A DNA stretch of 64,000 nucleotides from Rhodospirillaceae bacterium UBA1479 (GTDB taxonomy: Bacteria; Pseudomonadota; Alphaproteobacteria; Rhodospirillales; Casp-alpha2): the NCBI GenBank assembly GCA_002325375.1, contig DCRZ01000010.1:104176-168175 (forward strand), given 5' to 3'. The translations under genes and the position numbers were made by a program. Within the stretch, counting starts at the first letter, position 1. Each line of letters opens with the position of its first letter. The notes beneath the pieces are model-generated. The model was not told where the DNA came from and ran no database searches. It saw nothing but the letters and a program-made list of their open reading frames with translations. Shown here piece after piece: positions 44,846 through 55,502 of the stretch.

Positions 44846-45820
44846 TCAGGGGATCAGGATGCTGGATCCCGTGGTCTTGCGGGCTTCCAGGTCCGTATGG
44901 GCCTGGGCCACGTCGGCCAGGGGATAGGTCTGGTTGATGTTGATCTTGACCTTGCCGGAGGTTACGGCCTCGAACAGGGCGTTGGCGCCTTCGGCCAGGA
45001 TTTCCGGGTTGCGGGTATGGGTCGCGAGCGTCGGGCGGGTCAGGTAGAGCGATCCCTTGGGCCCCAGGATGGCCGGGCTGATGGGATCGACCGGGCCGGA
45101 CGCGTTGCCGTAGGTCGCGAGCACGCCGAACGGACGCAGGGAATCCAGGGACGCCATGAAGGTCGCCTTGCCGATGCTGTCATAGGCCGCGGCAACACCT
45201 TCGCCGCCGGTGTATTCCTTGGCCTTCTCGGCGATGTTCTCGGTCGAATAGTTGATGGTATGGGCGGCGCCCGCGGCCTTGGCGATTTCGGCCTTTTCCG
45301 CGGAGCCGACGCAGCCGATCACGGTCGCCCCCAGGGCCTTGCCCCATTGGCAGAGAATCTGGCCGACCCCGCCGGCGGCGGCATAGACCAGGACCGCGTC
45401 GCCCGGCTTCACCGGATAGGTGCGGTGCAGCAGGTAATGGGCGGTCATGCCTTTCAGCATCATGGCGGCGGCGGTCTGGTCGTCGATGGCGTCGGGCAGA
45501 TGCACGGCCTTCCACGACGGAATGTTGCGCGCCTGGGTATAGCCGCCCTTCAGCATCGGATAGGCGACACGGTCGCCGACCTTCTTGTCGGTCACGCCCT
45601 CGCCCACGGCTTCGACCACGCCGGCGGCTTCCATGCCGATGATTTCAGGGAAGTCGGTCAGCGGGTACAGGCCCGTGCGCAGGTAGATGTCGATGAAGTT
45701 GAGGCCGCAGGCGGTCTGGCGGATGCGGATCTCGCCCTTGCCGGGATCGCCGACGTCGATGTCCTCGTACTTGAGGACTTCGGGGCCGCCGGTTTCGTGA
45801 ATGCGGATGGCCTTGGTCAT
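44846..45820 (-). CDS. qor: NADPH:quinone oxidoreductase, zinc-independent MDR family
   Basis: A 324-residue medium-chain reductase starting MTKAIRIHETGGPEVLKYED. It has the GroES-like N-terminal domain and the cofactor loop VYAAAGGVGQILCQWGKALG. It lacks the zinc-ligand Cys/His set, so it is a quinone reductase/crotonyl-type family member. The frame extends upstream, but the ATG at 45820 is the natural start. Convergent with rho. Confidence 0.88.
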   Translation of the reverse strand: MTKAIRIHETGGPEVLKYEDIDVGDPGKGEIRIRQTACGLNFIDIYLRTGLYPLTDFPEIIGMEAAGVVEAVGEGVTDKKVGDRVAYPMLKGGYTQARNIPSWKAVHLPDAIDDQTAAAMMLKGMTAHYLLHRTYPVKPGDAVLVYAAAGGVGQILCQWGKALGATVIGCVGSAEKAEIAKAAGAAHTINYSTENIAEKAKEYTGGEGVAAAYDSIGKATFMASLDSLRPFGVLATYGNASGPVDPISPAILGPKGSLYLTRPTLATHTRNPEILAEGANALFEAVTSGKVKININQTYPLADVAQAHTDLEARKTTGSSILIP

Positions 45821-45943
45821 GGGAAAACTCCTCCTTGGTGGTGGTCCCGGGCGGTTGGTCGCCCTGGGCGCTTTTTCGGTATGTGGCCGTATCTTGGTCA
45901 CGGGGGGCGGCGGGGGCAAGCCCGATGACGGCATGCGGGGGCG

Positions 45944-46401
45944 CTAAATCAGGGTCGCACCCTCAAGCCGCAGCAAGGCGCGCTTGGTCTCGATGCCTTC
46001 TCCGGCGGAATAGCCTGTCATCCGCCCGCCGGCGCCGGTGACCCGGTGGCAGGGAATCAGGATGGGCAGGGGATTGGCCCCGCAGGCGCCGCCGACCGCG
46101 CGGGCCACGCCGTCGATGCGGGTGGCCAGGTCGCCGTAGGTTTCCGTATGCCCATAAGGGATGTCACGCATGGCTTGCCATACGCGCTGCTGGAACTCCG
46201 TCCCGCCGACGGGGGCGAGGGGCAGGTCGAAATCCCGGAGGCCGCCGTCGAAATAAGCCGTCAGCTGACGTGTCGCTTCGTTCAGCAGCGGGGTCGAGCG
46301 GGATGCCGGGGCGCGGCCCCATTCCAGGGCGGTCAGCGCGCCCTGGTCCTCGAACAGGGTCAAGGGCCCGACGGGGGAGTTCATGGAGGTGTAGAAATCG
46401 C

Positions 46402-46405
<4 letters not shown>
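45944..46405 (-). CDS. ogt: Methylated-DNA-protein-cysteine methyltransferase
   Basis: Repairs O6-methylguanine by stoichiometric alkyl transfer to a cysteine. A 153-residue protein with a small N-terminal domain (FYTSMNSPVGPLTLFED), the helix-turn-helix region (YGDLATRIDGVARAVGGACG) and active-site IPCHRVTGAGG with the acceptor Cys. Overlaps the preceding YyaL-type gene by 4 bp (ATGT/TGA arrangement at 46402-46405). Confidence 0.95.
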
Positions 46406-48444
<2,039 letters not shown>

Positions 48445-48596
48445 GAATGCTCCGCTTTGGCCGCGCGCTTGATGGCCGATTGCCACGGGCGCGTCTCCTG
48501 GCTAGGTTGGGGTGCCGTGTCCTGCATACAAGCTGTTATTCGCCATTGCAAAGGATCGCCCCCGGGCGGCTCGCGGGCGAGGAAGAGGCGAGACCC

Positions 48597-48875
48597 ATGA
48601 AGATCACCGTGAACATCGACTGCACCCCGGAAGAGGCCCGCAAGTTCCTCGGCCTGCCCGACGTGAAGCCCATGCAGGATGCCCTGATGAAGGACCTGGA
48701 GGAGCGGATGAAGGCGAACCTGTCCGCGCTTGATCCGGAAACCATGTTCAATACCTGGTTCCCCGCCGGGGTCCAGGGGTTCGAACAGCTTCAGAAGATG
48801 TTCTGGAACCAGATGTCCGGCATGTCCGGCGACGAAGGCCAGGCCAAGACCACCAAGAAGGACGACACCAAGTGA
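48597..48875 (+). CDS. Small DUF6489-like protein
   Basis: A 92-residue soluble protein beginning MKITVNIDCTPEEARKFLGL, then a helical middle (DALMKDLEERMKANLSAL) and WFPAGVQGFEQLQKMFWNQM. The pattern is common in alphaproteobacteria, without known function. GAGGAAGAGG precedes the ATG at 48597. Overlaps the next gene by 4 bp, so the two are translated together. Confidence 0.75.
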   Translation: MKITVNIDCTPEEARKFLGLPDVKPMQDALMKDLEERMKANLSALDPETMFNTWFPAGVQGFEQLQKMFWNQMSGMSGDEGQAKTTKKDDTK

Positions 48876-49243
48876 GCGACGCCCAACACGATGAGGCAGG
48901 GGATCCGCCCCTGTTCTACGACCGCCATGTTTTTTTCTGCACCAACGAACGCCCGGAAGGCCACCCCCGGGGAAGCTGCGCCGCCAAGGGGTCGGTGAAG
49001 CTGCGCGACTACATGAAAGCGCGTGCCAAGGAACTTGGCATCAAGGGGGTGCGGGTCAATTCGGCGGGCTGTCTCGACCGCTGCGAATTGGGCCCGACCC
49101 TGGTCATTTATCCCGAGGGCGTCTGGTATCGCTGTGCCACACGGGAAGACGTGGATCGGGTGCTGGAGGCCCATGTGCGGGACGGCGGCCGGGTGCCCGA
49201 TTTGATGCTACGCCCCGGGGACGATCTGGAAAAAGCCAAGTAG
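48872..49243 (+). CDS. Thioredoxin-like [2Fe-2S] ferredoxin
   Basis: A 123-residue protein of the thioredoxin-fold 2Fe-2S family. Its cluster cysteines are in FFCTNERPEGHPRGSCAAKG and NSAGCLDRCELGPTLVIYPE (Cx10-12C ... CxxxC). Probably an electron carrier; partner unknown. GTG start at 48872 in a GTGA overlap with the previous gene. Confidence 0.88.
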   Translation: MSDAQHDEAGDPPLFYDRHVFFCTNERPEGHPRGSCAAKGSVKLRDYMKARAKELGIKGVRVNSAGCLDRCELGPTLVIYPEGVWYRCATREDVDRVLEAHVRDGGRVPDLMLRPGDDLEKAK

Positions 49244-49274
49244 GGGACCCCGGCCGAGCAGCCGAGGGGGGCCG

Positions 49275-50636
49275 GTGAACGACACCACCATTTTTGCATT
49301 GGCAAGCGGCGGCGCCCGGGCGGGCGTCGCGGTCGTGCGCCTGTCCGGTCCCGGGGCGGGAGACGCCCTGGCGGCGCTGACGCCGGGCAGGAATGTTCCC
49401 GCGCCCCGCAAGGCATCGCTGCGCGATCTTCACGATCCGGCCAGCAGCGAAACCCTCGACCAGGCCCTGGTTGTTCGCTTTCCCGGCCCCGGTAGTTTCA
49501 CCGGCGAGGATGTCGTGGAACTCCACCTGCACGGGGGCCCGGCCGTGGTCGAGGGGGTGCTGGCGGCGCTCGGCCGCATCCCGGGCCTGCGCCCGGCGGA
49601 GGCGGGGGAGTTCACCCGCCGCGCCTTCCTCAATGGCCGGCTCGACCTGACCCAGGCCGAAGCCATCGCCGATCTGGTCGCGGCGGAAACCTCGGAACAG
49701 CGGCGCCAGGCCCTGGATCAGGCGGCGGGGGCGCTCGGGCAAATTTACGAGGGCTGGCGGTCGCGGCTGATCGCGGCCATCGCCCATGTCGAGGCCGGGA
49801 TCGATTTCGCCGACGAGGACCTGCCGGAAGACATCGACCGCGCCGCCCGGGATGCCCTGGCGGTGCTGGCGGGCGAGATTGCAGCCCATCTTGACGACGG
49901 CCGGCGGGGGGAGCGGCTCCGCGCCGGGGTGCATCTGGCCCTGCTCGGCCGGCCCAACGCGGGCAAATCGACCCTGCTGAACCTGTTGGCCGGGCGGGAC
50001 GCGGCCATCGTGTCGGAAACCGCGGGGACGACCCGGGACGTGATCGAGGTGCATCTCGACCTGGGCGGCGTGCCGGTTATCGTTGCCGATACGGCGGGCC
50101 TGCGCGACAGCACGGATGCGGTCGAGCGCGAGGGCGTGCGCCGGGCGGCGGCGCGGGCCGATTGGGCGGACCTGAAATTGATCGTTCTCGACCGCACCGA
50201 TTGGCCGGATGTGCCGGACGACCTGCGCGCCCTGGCGGCGGACGGCCGGGCATTGGTCCTGGTCAACAAGGCGGACCTGGCGCCGGTCGACGGCCTGGGG
50301 AATTTGGATCTGGACGGCGCGCCCGTGCTCGCCCTTTCGGCCCGCACCGGGACGGGGGTGGACGGTTTTCTCGCCCGCTTGACGGAGGCCGTCCGGGGCC
50401 TCGCCCTGGCCGGGGCGGGCGCGGCGCCGGGCCCGACGCGGGCGCGTCACCGCCATGCTTTGGAAGAGGCGCGGACGGCCCTGGCCCAAGCCCTCGACGG
50501 TTGGTCAACGCGCGGGCCGGAACTGGTGGCCGAGGACCTGCGCCTCGCCGCGCGGGCGATCGGGCGGATCACGGGGCGGGTGGATGTGGAGGATTTGCTC
50601 GATGTGATCTTCGCCGACTTCTGCATTGGCAAGTGA
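49275..50636 (+). CDS. mnmE: tRNA uridine-5-carboxymethylaminomethyl GTPase MnmE
   Basis: With MnmG installs cmnm5 on wobble uridine 34. The 453-residue protein begins MNDTTIFALASGGARAGVAV, has the folate-binding N-terminal domain (GEFTRRAFLNGRLDLTQAEA), the GTPase G1 motif GRPNAGKSTLLN, G3 VADTAGLRDS and the essential C-terminal CIGK. GTG start at 49275 preceded by AGGGGGG. Co-oriented with mnmG across a 404-bp gap. Confidence 0.97.
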   Translation: MNDTTIFALASGGARAGVAVVRLSGPGAGDALAALTPGRNVPAPRKASLRDLHDPASSETLDQALVVRFPGPGSFTGEDVVELHLHGGPAVVEGVLAALGRIPGLRPAEAGEFTRRAFLNGRLDLTQAEAIADLVAAETSEQRRQALDQAAGALGQIYEGWRSRLIAAIAHVEAGIDFADEDLPEDIDRAARDALAVLAGEIAAHLDDGRRGERLRAGVHLALLGRPNAGKSTLLNLLAGRDAAIVSETAGTTRDVIEVHLDLGGVPVIVADTAGLRDSTDAVEREGVRRAAARADWADLKLIVLDRTDWPDVPDDLRALAADGRALVLVNKADLAPVDGLGNLDLDGAPVLALSARTGTGVDGFLARLTEAVRGLALAGAGAAPGPTRARHRHALEEARTALAQALDGWSTRGPELVAEDLRLAARAIGRITGRVDVEDLLDVIFADFCIGK

Positions 50637-50808
50637 TCAGCGTAAGGCATCTAATTAACTACCCCCTACATATAGTATGAATTGATCATTTAGATATACC
50701 TTGGGGTCAATTTGATATTTTCAGAATGCATTAACTGAAGTTCTTATTTCCCTCGATCCCTCTGTTCGGCATCTCGCTCACCTGCCTGGCGCCCTAACCG
50801 AGACAGAA

Positions 50809-50824
50809 TGTTTCACGTGAAACA
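50809..50824. promoter_or_regulatory. parS centromere site 1
   Basis: TGTTTCACGTGAAACA, the exact 16-bp palindromic parS consensus bound by ParB. It lies 3.7 kb upstream of parB and about 10 kb from the putative origin. Confidence 0.97.
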
Positions 50825-50941
50825 TTCAGCTGTCGGAGGGTTTGTTTCCCCACCGGCAAAGGGCCTTCCGCCGAGGGAAGCTGCTCTGGGATGGGGCGCC
50901 AAGACAGCGCTGCGGCCCGTTCAGGCGGCCCGCGAAGGTAT

Positions 50942-50970
50942 TTGACTTGGATCAGCGGTGTTCCTACATT
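50942..50970 (+). promoter_or_regulatory. Likely housekeeping promoter of mnmG
   Basis: TTGACT (50942-50947), 17-base spacer, TACATT (50965-50970); start expected near 50977, leader about 64 bases. Good -35, ideal spacing, moderate -10. Confidence 0.6.
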
Positions 50971-51040
50971 CCGGCCTGTGTTTCCGCGCCATCGGCGGGG
51001 CGGAAGGGGCATTTCTCGGAACAGGTCAGGTAGGCGGTCC

Positions 51041-52927
51041 ATGGACCGAACTTTCGACGTCATTGTGGTGGGCGGTGGGCACGCCGGAACCGAGGCGGCC
51101 GCGGCCGCGGCGCGCCAGGGGGCCGCGACGCTGCTGCTGACCCATAAGGCCGCGACCATCGGCGAGATGTCCTGCAACCCGGCCATCGGCGGCCTGGCCA
51201 AGGGCCAGCTGGTGCGCGAGATCGACGCCCTGGACGGGGTCATGGGCCGCGCCATCGACCGCGGCGGCATCCAGTTCCGCATGCTCAACAGGTCCAAGGG
51301 GCCGGCGGTCTGGGGCCCCCGGGCCCAGGCCGACCGCAAGCTGTACCGCCTGGCCGTGCAGGACATCCTGGCGCAAACCGAGAACCTGACCATCATCGAA
51401 GCCGGGGCCGACGATCTGATGTTCGGCCCCGACGGCCGCCTTGCCGGGGTGCGCGCGGTGGACGGCCGGGAATTCCGTGCCCCCGCCGTTGTCATCACCA
51501 CGGGCACCTTCCTGCGCGGCCTGATCCATATCGGCGACACCCGCATTCCCGCCGGGCGGGTTGGGGACAAGCCGGCGATCGGCCTCAGCTACACCTTCCG
51601 GCGCCTGGGCTTTGATCTGGGCCGGCTGAAAACTGGCACGCCGGCGCGCCTGGACGGGCGCACCATCGATTGGGCCGGCCTGGATGAGCAGCTGGGCGAT
51701 ACGCCGCCGGTGCCCTTTTCGTACCTGACGGAGACCATCACCACACCGCAGATCGCCTGCGGCATCACGGAAACGACCCCGGCGACCCATGCCTTGATCC
51801 GTGACAACATCCATCTCTCGCCCATGTATTCCGGGCAGATCGAAAGCAAGGGCCCGCGCTATTGCCCGTCGATCGAGGACAAGGTCGTGCGCTTTGCCGA
51901 CCGCGAACGTCATCAGATCTTCCTCGAGCCCGAGGGCCTTGACGATCCCACGGTCTATCCCAACGGCATTTCGACCTCTCTGCCGAAGGACGTGCAGCTG
52001 GCGATGCTGAAAACCATCCCGGGCCTGGAAAAGGCGGAAATGATCCGTCCGGGCTATGCCATCGAATACGATTTCGTCGATCCTCGGCAATTGACACCGA
52101 GCCTGGAAACCCATCGGGTGCCGGGCCTGTTCCTGGCCGGTCAGATCAACGGGACAACCGGATATGAAGAGGCGGGCGCCCAGGGCCTTATCGCCGGGAT
52201 CAACGCGGCGATCCGTGCCGGCGCCGGCGGCGGGGCAGGGCCCGTCCGGGATTTCGTGCTCGATCGTGCCGACGCTTATATCGGCGTGATGATCGATGAT
52301 CTGGTGACGCTTGGCACCCGTGAGCCCTACCGCATGTTCACGTCGCGGGCCGAATACCGCCTGAAGCTGCGGGCCGACAACGCGGATCAGCGCCTGACAC
52401 CGCTCGGCATGGGCATCGGCTGCGTCGGCGCCGACCGGGCGCGCGCCTTCGCCCGCAAGCAGACGGCCCTGACCCTGGGCCGCCGTCTGCTGGAGCGCCT
52501 GGAGGCCAGCCCCAATACGCTGGCCAAGGCCGGCTTTGCGGTCAACCAGGACGGCGCCCGGCGCAGCGCCTGGACGCTCTTGTCCTATCCGGGGGTAACG
52601 GCGGAGACCATCGCGGCCCATTGGCCGGAGGTTGCCGAGATTCGCCCGGAAATTCTCGACCAGTTGACCATCGAGGCGGGCTACAGCCAGTATTTGATGC
52701 GCCAGGATGCCGACATCCGCGCTTTCCGCCGCGACGAGGGGCTGACCCTGCCGGGGGACCTGGATTACGACGCCGTATCCGGTTTGTCCAACGAGGTTCG
52801 GGAAAAGCTCAAGCAGGCCCGCCCGGCGACCCTGGGGGCGGCGGCGCGCCTGCCCGGCGTGACACCGGCGGCCCTGACGATCCTGCTTGCCCATGTAAAA
52901 CGCCGGGACGCCCGCCTCAGCGCCTGA
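51041..52927 (+). CDS. mnmG: tRNA modification enzyme MnmG (GidA)
   Basis: FAD-dependent partner of MnmE. The 628-residue protein starts MDRTFDVIVVGGGHAGTEAA, with the FAD dinucleotide loop. It has EMSCNPAIGGLAKGQLVREI, TGTFLRGLIHIGD and INGTTGYEEAGAQGLIAGIN. The start at ATG 51041 is 23 residues before the point where the family alignment begins to be strict, with AGGTCAGG upstream. The frame opens 150 bp earlier as non-coding shadow. Followed by a second parS and rsmG. Confidence 0.97.
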   Translation: MDRTFDVIVVGGGHAGTEAAAAAARQGAATLLLTHKAATIGEMSCNPAIGGLAKGQLVREIDALDGVMGRAIDRGGIQFRMLNRSKGPAVWGPRAQADRKLYRLAVQDILAQTENLTIIEAGADDLMFGPDGRLAGVRAVDGREFRAPAVVITTGTFLRGLIHIGDTRIPAGRVGDKPAIGLSYTFRRLGFDLGRLKTGTPARLDGRTIDWAGLDEQLGDTPPVPFSYLTETITTPQIACGITETTPATHALIRDNIHLSPMYSGQIESKGPRYCPSIEDKVVRFADRERHQIFLEPEGLDDPTVYPNGISTSLPKDVQLAMLKTIPGLEKAEMIRPGYAIEYDFVDPRQLTPSLETHRVPGLFLAGQINGTTGYEEAGAQGLIAGINAAIRAGAGGGAGPVRDFVLDRADAYIGVMIDDLVTLGTREPYRMFTSRAEYRLKLRADNADQRLTPLGMGIGCVGADRARAFARKQTALTLGRRLLERLEASPNTLAKAGFAVNQDGARRSAWTLLSYPGVTAETIAAHWPEVAEIRPEILDQLTIEAGYSQYLMRQDADIRAFRRDEGLTLPGDLDYDAVSGLSNEVREKLKQARPATLGAAARLPGVTPAALTILLAHVKRRDARLSA

Positions 52928-52972
52928 CCAAACCATCCGATCGGCCGAATTAGGCCCCAACCGAACAGAGAC

Positions 52973-52988
52973 TGTTTCACGTGAAACA
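52973..52988. promoter_or_regulatory. parS centromere site 2, overlapping the rsmG start
   Basis: TGTTTCACGTGAAACA again, perfect consensus. The second half is coding: the GTG at 52981 starts rsmG, so the first three codons (M-K-Q) are dictated by the parS sequence. 2.16 kb from site 1. Confidence 0.97.
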
Positions 52989-53658
52989 ATCAAGCCCCGA
53001 CCCCGCGTCCCAGATGCCCGAGGACGTCGCCCGCGCCCTCGGACTCGACGGGGCGGACGGGGCCGGGCGTCGGGCGCGTCTGGAGTCCTATGTCGCCGCC
53101 CTGGTGAAATGGCAGCGCCGCATCAACCTGATCGGCCCGGCCACGGTGGCGGACATCTGGCACCGCCATATCCTCGATTGCGGCCAGCTGGCGTCCTTGA
53201 TTCCGGCGGAACCCTTGCGGATCTGCGATCTGGGGTCGGGGGCGGGCCTGCCGGGCTTGGTGCTGGCGGCTCTGGACATTGGCGTGGGGGAGGGCGGTTG
53301 TCTCGACCTGGTCGAAAGCGACAGCCGCAAGGCTGCCTTCCTGCGCGAAGCCAACCGGCTGATGGGCACCCATGCGCGGATCGAGAACCGGCGCATCGAG
53401 GAAATGGCGGAAACCGGGGCGGAAGGCTACGACATTATCACCGCGCGGGCCCTGGCGCCTTTGCCCAAATTGTTGGAAATGTCGAACAACCTGTTGAAAA
53501 CCGGTGGAAAACTTTTGTTTTTAAAAGGAAAGACCGGCGATGCGGAATTGACCGAATCGGAAAAAGCTTGGAAGATGCGCGTCACGAAAATGCCCAGCGC
53601 GAGTGATTCCGAGGGCGTTATTCTCCTGATAAAGGACCTTGAACGACGCCATGGCTGA
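52981..53658 (+). CDS. rsmG: 16S rRNA (guanine527-N7)-methyltransferase
   Basis: Methylates G527 of 16S rRNA. The 225-residue protein has LVKWQRRINLIGPATVADIW with HRHILDCGQL, the SAM motif CDLGSGAGLPGLVLA, and IITARALAPLPKLLEMSN. Starts with GTG within parS site 2, 53 bp after mnmG. The last 8 bp overlap the parA start. The order mnmG-rsmG-parA-parB is the classic origin-proximal arrangement. Confidence 0.96.
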   Translation: MKQSSPDPASQMPEDVARALGLDGADGAGRRARLESYVAALVKWQRRINLIGPATVADIWHRHILDCGQLASLIPAEPLRICDLGSGAGLPGLVLAALDIGVGEGGCLDLVESDSRKAAFLREANRLMGTHARIENRRIEEMAETGAEGYDIITARALAPLPKLLEMSNNLLKTGGKLLFLKGKTGDAELTESEKAWKMRVTKMPSASDSEGVILLIKDLERRHG

Positions 53659-54544
53659 TCCCCTTTACGACGGCCTGAACGGCCCCTCGGTGCCGGATAT
53701 CCCGGCCCTGCCGCGCATCATCGCCGTCGCCAATCAAAAGGGCGGGGTCGGCAAGACGACGACCGCCATTAACCTGGGCACGGCGCTCGCCGCCGTCGGC
53801 AACCGGGTCCTGATCATCGACCTGGACCCCCAGGGAAACGCCTCGACTGGTCTGGGCATCGCCCGGGCGCAGCGGACGGTGAATTCCTATCATCTGCTGA
53901 TTCATGCGGAGCCCCTGGCGGCGGCGACCCTGGCGACGGAAATCCCCAATCTCGACATCGTGCCGTCCGGCATCGACCTGTCGGGGATCGAGGTCGAACT
54001 GGTCGACGAGGACGGCCGCGAATATTTCCTCAAGCAGAGCCTGGAAGCGGCCGTGTCCGCGGCCGGCCCGGCCTATGATTTCGTGCTGATCGACTGTCCG
54101 CCGGCGCTCGGCCTGCTGACCGTCAATTCCCTGGTCGCCGCGCAGGCGGTCTTGGTGCCGCTGCAGTGCGAGTTCTTCGCGCTGGAGGGCGTCAGCCAGT
54201 TGATGCAGACCATCGAGCGCGTGCGTGCCGCCTTCAATGCGGACCTGGAAATCCAGGGCATCGTCCTGACCATGTTCGATCAGCGCAACAACCTGTCGGG
54301 CATGGTCGAAACGGATGTTCGCGACCATTTCGGCGATAAGGTCTATGAGACCGTGATTCCCCGCAACGTGCGGATTTCCGAGGCGCCGTCCCACGGCCGC
54401 CCGGTGCTGATCTATGACACTGCCTGCGCCGGGTCGCGGGCCTATCTCAACCTGGCCAGCGAGGTCATCAGCCGCGAACGCCAGACGCAACATCGCCAGG
54501 CCCTGGCACGCCAGGGCGGCGGCCAGCCGATGGGGGCATCATGA
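53651..54544 (+). CDS. parA: Chromosome partitioning ATPase ParA
   Basis: Walker-type ATPase that moves ParB-parS complexes. The 297-residue protein has a 27-residue N-terminal extension, then the deviant Walker A KGGVGKTTTAINLG with the signature Lys. LIIDLDPQGNASTGLGI and DFVLIDCPPALGLLTVNSL follow, as in chromosomal Soj/ParA. The ATG at 53651 is preferred over the TTG at 53639, which has a ribosome site only two bases away. Overlaps rsmG and parB by a few bases. Confidence 0.96.
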   Translation: MADPLYDGLNGPSVPDIPALPRIIAVANQKGGVGKTTTAINLGTALAAVGNRVLIIDLDPQGNASTGLGIARAQRTVNSYHLLIHAEPLAAATLATEIPNLDIVPSGIDLSGIEVELVDEDGREYFLKQSLEAAVSAAGPAYDFVLIDCPPALGLLTVNSLVAAQAVLVPLQCEFFALEGVSQLMQTIERVRAAFNADLEIQGIVLTMFDQRNNLSGMVETDVRDHFGDKVYETVIPRNVRISEAPSHGRPVLIYDTACAGSRAYLNLASEVISRERQTQHRQALARQGGGQPMGAS

Positions 54545-55413
54545 TGGCGGAAAAACGCAGAAACCTGGGACGCGGCCTGTCGGCCCTTCTGGGTGAGGAC
54601 ACATCACCGGCGCAGGCTGCCGGGGCGCGTCAGATCGCCATCGAAAAGCTCCATCCCGGCCGCTATCAGCCGCGCCGCAACATGGGCGAGGCGGAATTGC
54701 AGGATCTGGCCCAGTCGATCCGCGAATTGGGTGTGTTGCAGCCGATCCTGGTGCGCGAACATCCCGACCGTCCGGGCGATTACGAGATCATCGCCGGCGA
54801 GCGACGTTGGCGGGCCGCGCAATTGGCGCAACTGCACGAGGTGCCGGTGCTGGTCAAGGTGCTGTCGAACAAGGAAACGCTCGAAGTTGCCCTGGTCGAA
54901 AACCTGCAGCGCGAAGATCTGTCGCCCTTGGAAGAGGCCGTCGGGCTGCAACGCCTGATGGATGAATTCGGCCATACCCAGGAAGCGCTCGCCAAGGCTG
55001 TCGGCAAAAGCCGCTCCCATGTCGCCAACATGCTGCGGCTGTTGGGGCTGCCCGATGTGGTCAAGGCCATGGTCGACAACGGCGATCTGAGCGCCGGGCA
55101 TGCCCGGGCCCTGCTGTCGGCGACGGCGCCCGAGGTTCTGGCCCGCCAGGTCGTTGACCAGGGCCTTAGCGTCCGCCAGACGGAACAGCTGGTGCAGCGG
55201 GCGGCGACGGCGAAAAGCAGTGGTGCGCGGCGCGGACCCAAGGAAAAGGACGCGGACACCCGGGCCCTGGAAACGGATTTGTCCGATCTGCTCGGTCTGC
55301 GCGTGGCCATCGCGGCCAAGGGTCGGGAGGGCTCGGTCACCCTTTATTATAAATCCCTCGATCAGCTCGACGGTCTGTTGCAGCGCCTAAGCGGCCAAGC
55401 CGCGGGCGAGTAG
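54541..55413 (+). CDS. parB: Chromosome partitioning CTPase/DNA-binding protein ParB
   Basis: Loads at parS and spreads as a CTP clamp. The 290-residue protein starts MMAEKRRNLGRGLSALLGED with the ParA-stimulating N-terminal Arg region. It has the CTP-binding IIAGERRWRAAQLAQL, the HTH region (SRSHVANMLRLLGLPDVVK) for parS binding, and a C-terminal dimer domain (VTLYYKSLDQLDGLLQRL). ATGATG start; the first overlaps the parA stop. Confidence 0.97.
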   Translation: MMAEKRRNLGRGLSALLGEDTSPAQAAGARQIAIEKLHPGRYQPRRNMGEAELQDLAQSIRELGVLQPILVREHPDRPGDYEIIAGERRWRAAQLAQLHEVPVLVKVLSNKETLEVALVENLQREDLSPLEEAVGLQRLMDEFGHTQEALAKAVGKSRSHVANMLRLLGLPDVVKAMVDNGDLSAGHARALLSATAPEVLARQVVDQGLSVRQTEQLVQRAATAKSSGARRGPKEKDADTRALETDLSDLLGLRVAIAAKGREGSVTLYYKSLDQLDGLLQRLSGQAAGE

Positions 55414-55417
55414 GGCG

Positions 55418-55447
55418 CAGGCTGAGGCCCGATTTTGGGTCAGCCTG
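55418..55447. terminator. Hairpin after parB
   Basis: CAGGCTGA and TCAGCCTG form a perfect 8-bp stem with inner CCC/GGG pairing. It lies 5 bp after the parB stop and before the convergent holA stop. No T-tract follows. Confidence 0.45.
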
Positions 55448-55502
55448 ATGAAGCTAAATATCGGGTAGGGGTGAACCCGGCGATTCGCTCTAGGATTTCG
55501 GC

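Larger units (their letters stand above)
50637..51040. other. Intergenic region with parS and mnmG promoter
   Basis: 404 bp. The first 120 bp (50640-50760) are AT-rich, holding only short inverted words (AATTGA/TCAATT at 50690-50712). A perfect parS lies at 50809-50824 and a promoter at 50942-50970. No gene is visible. Confidence 0.8.
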
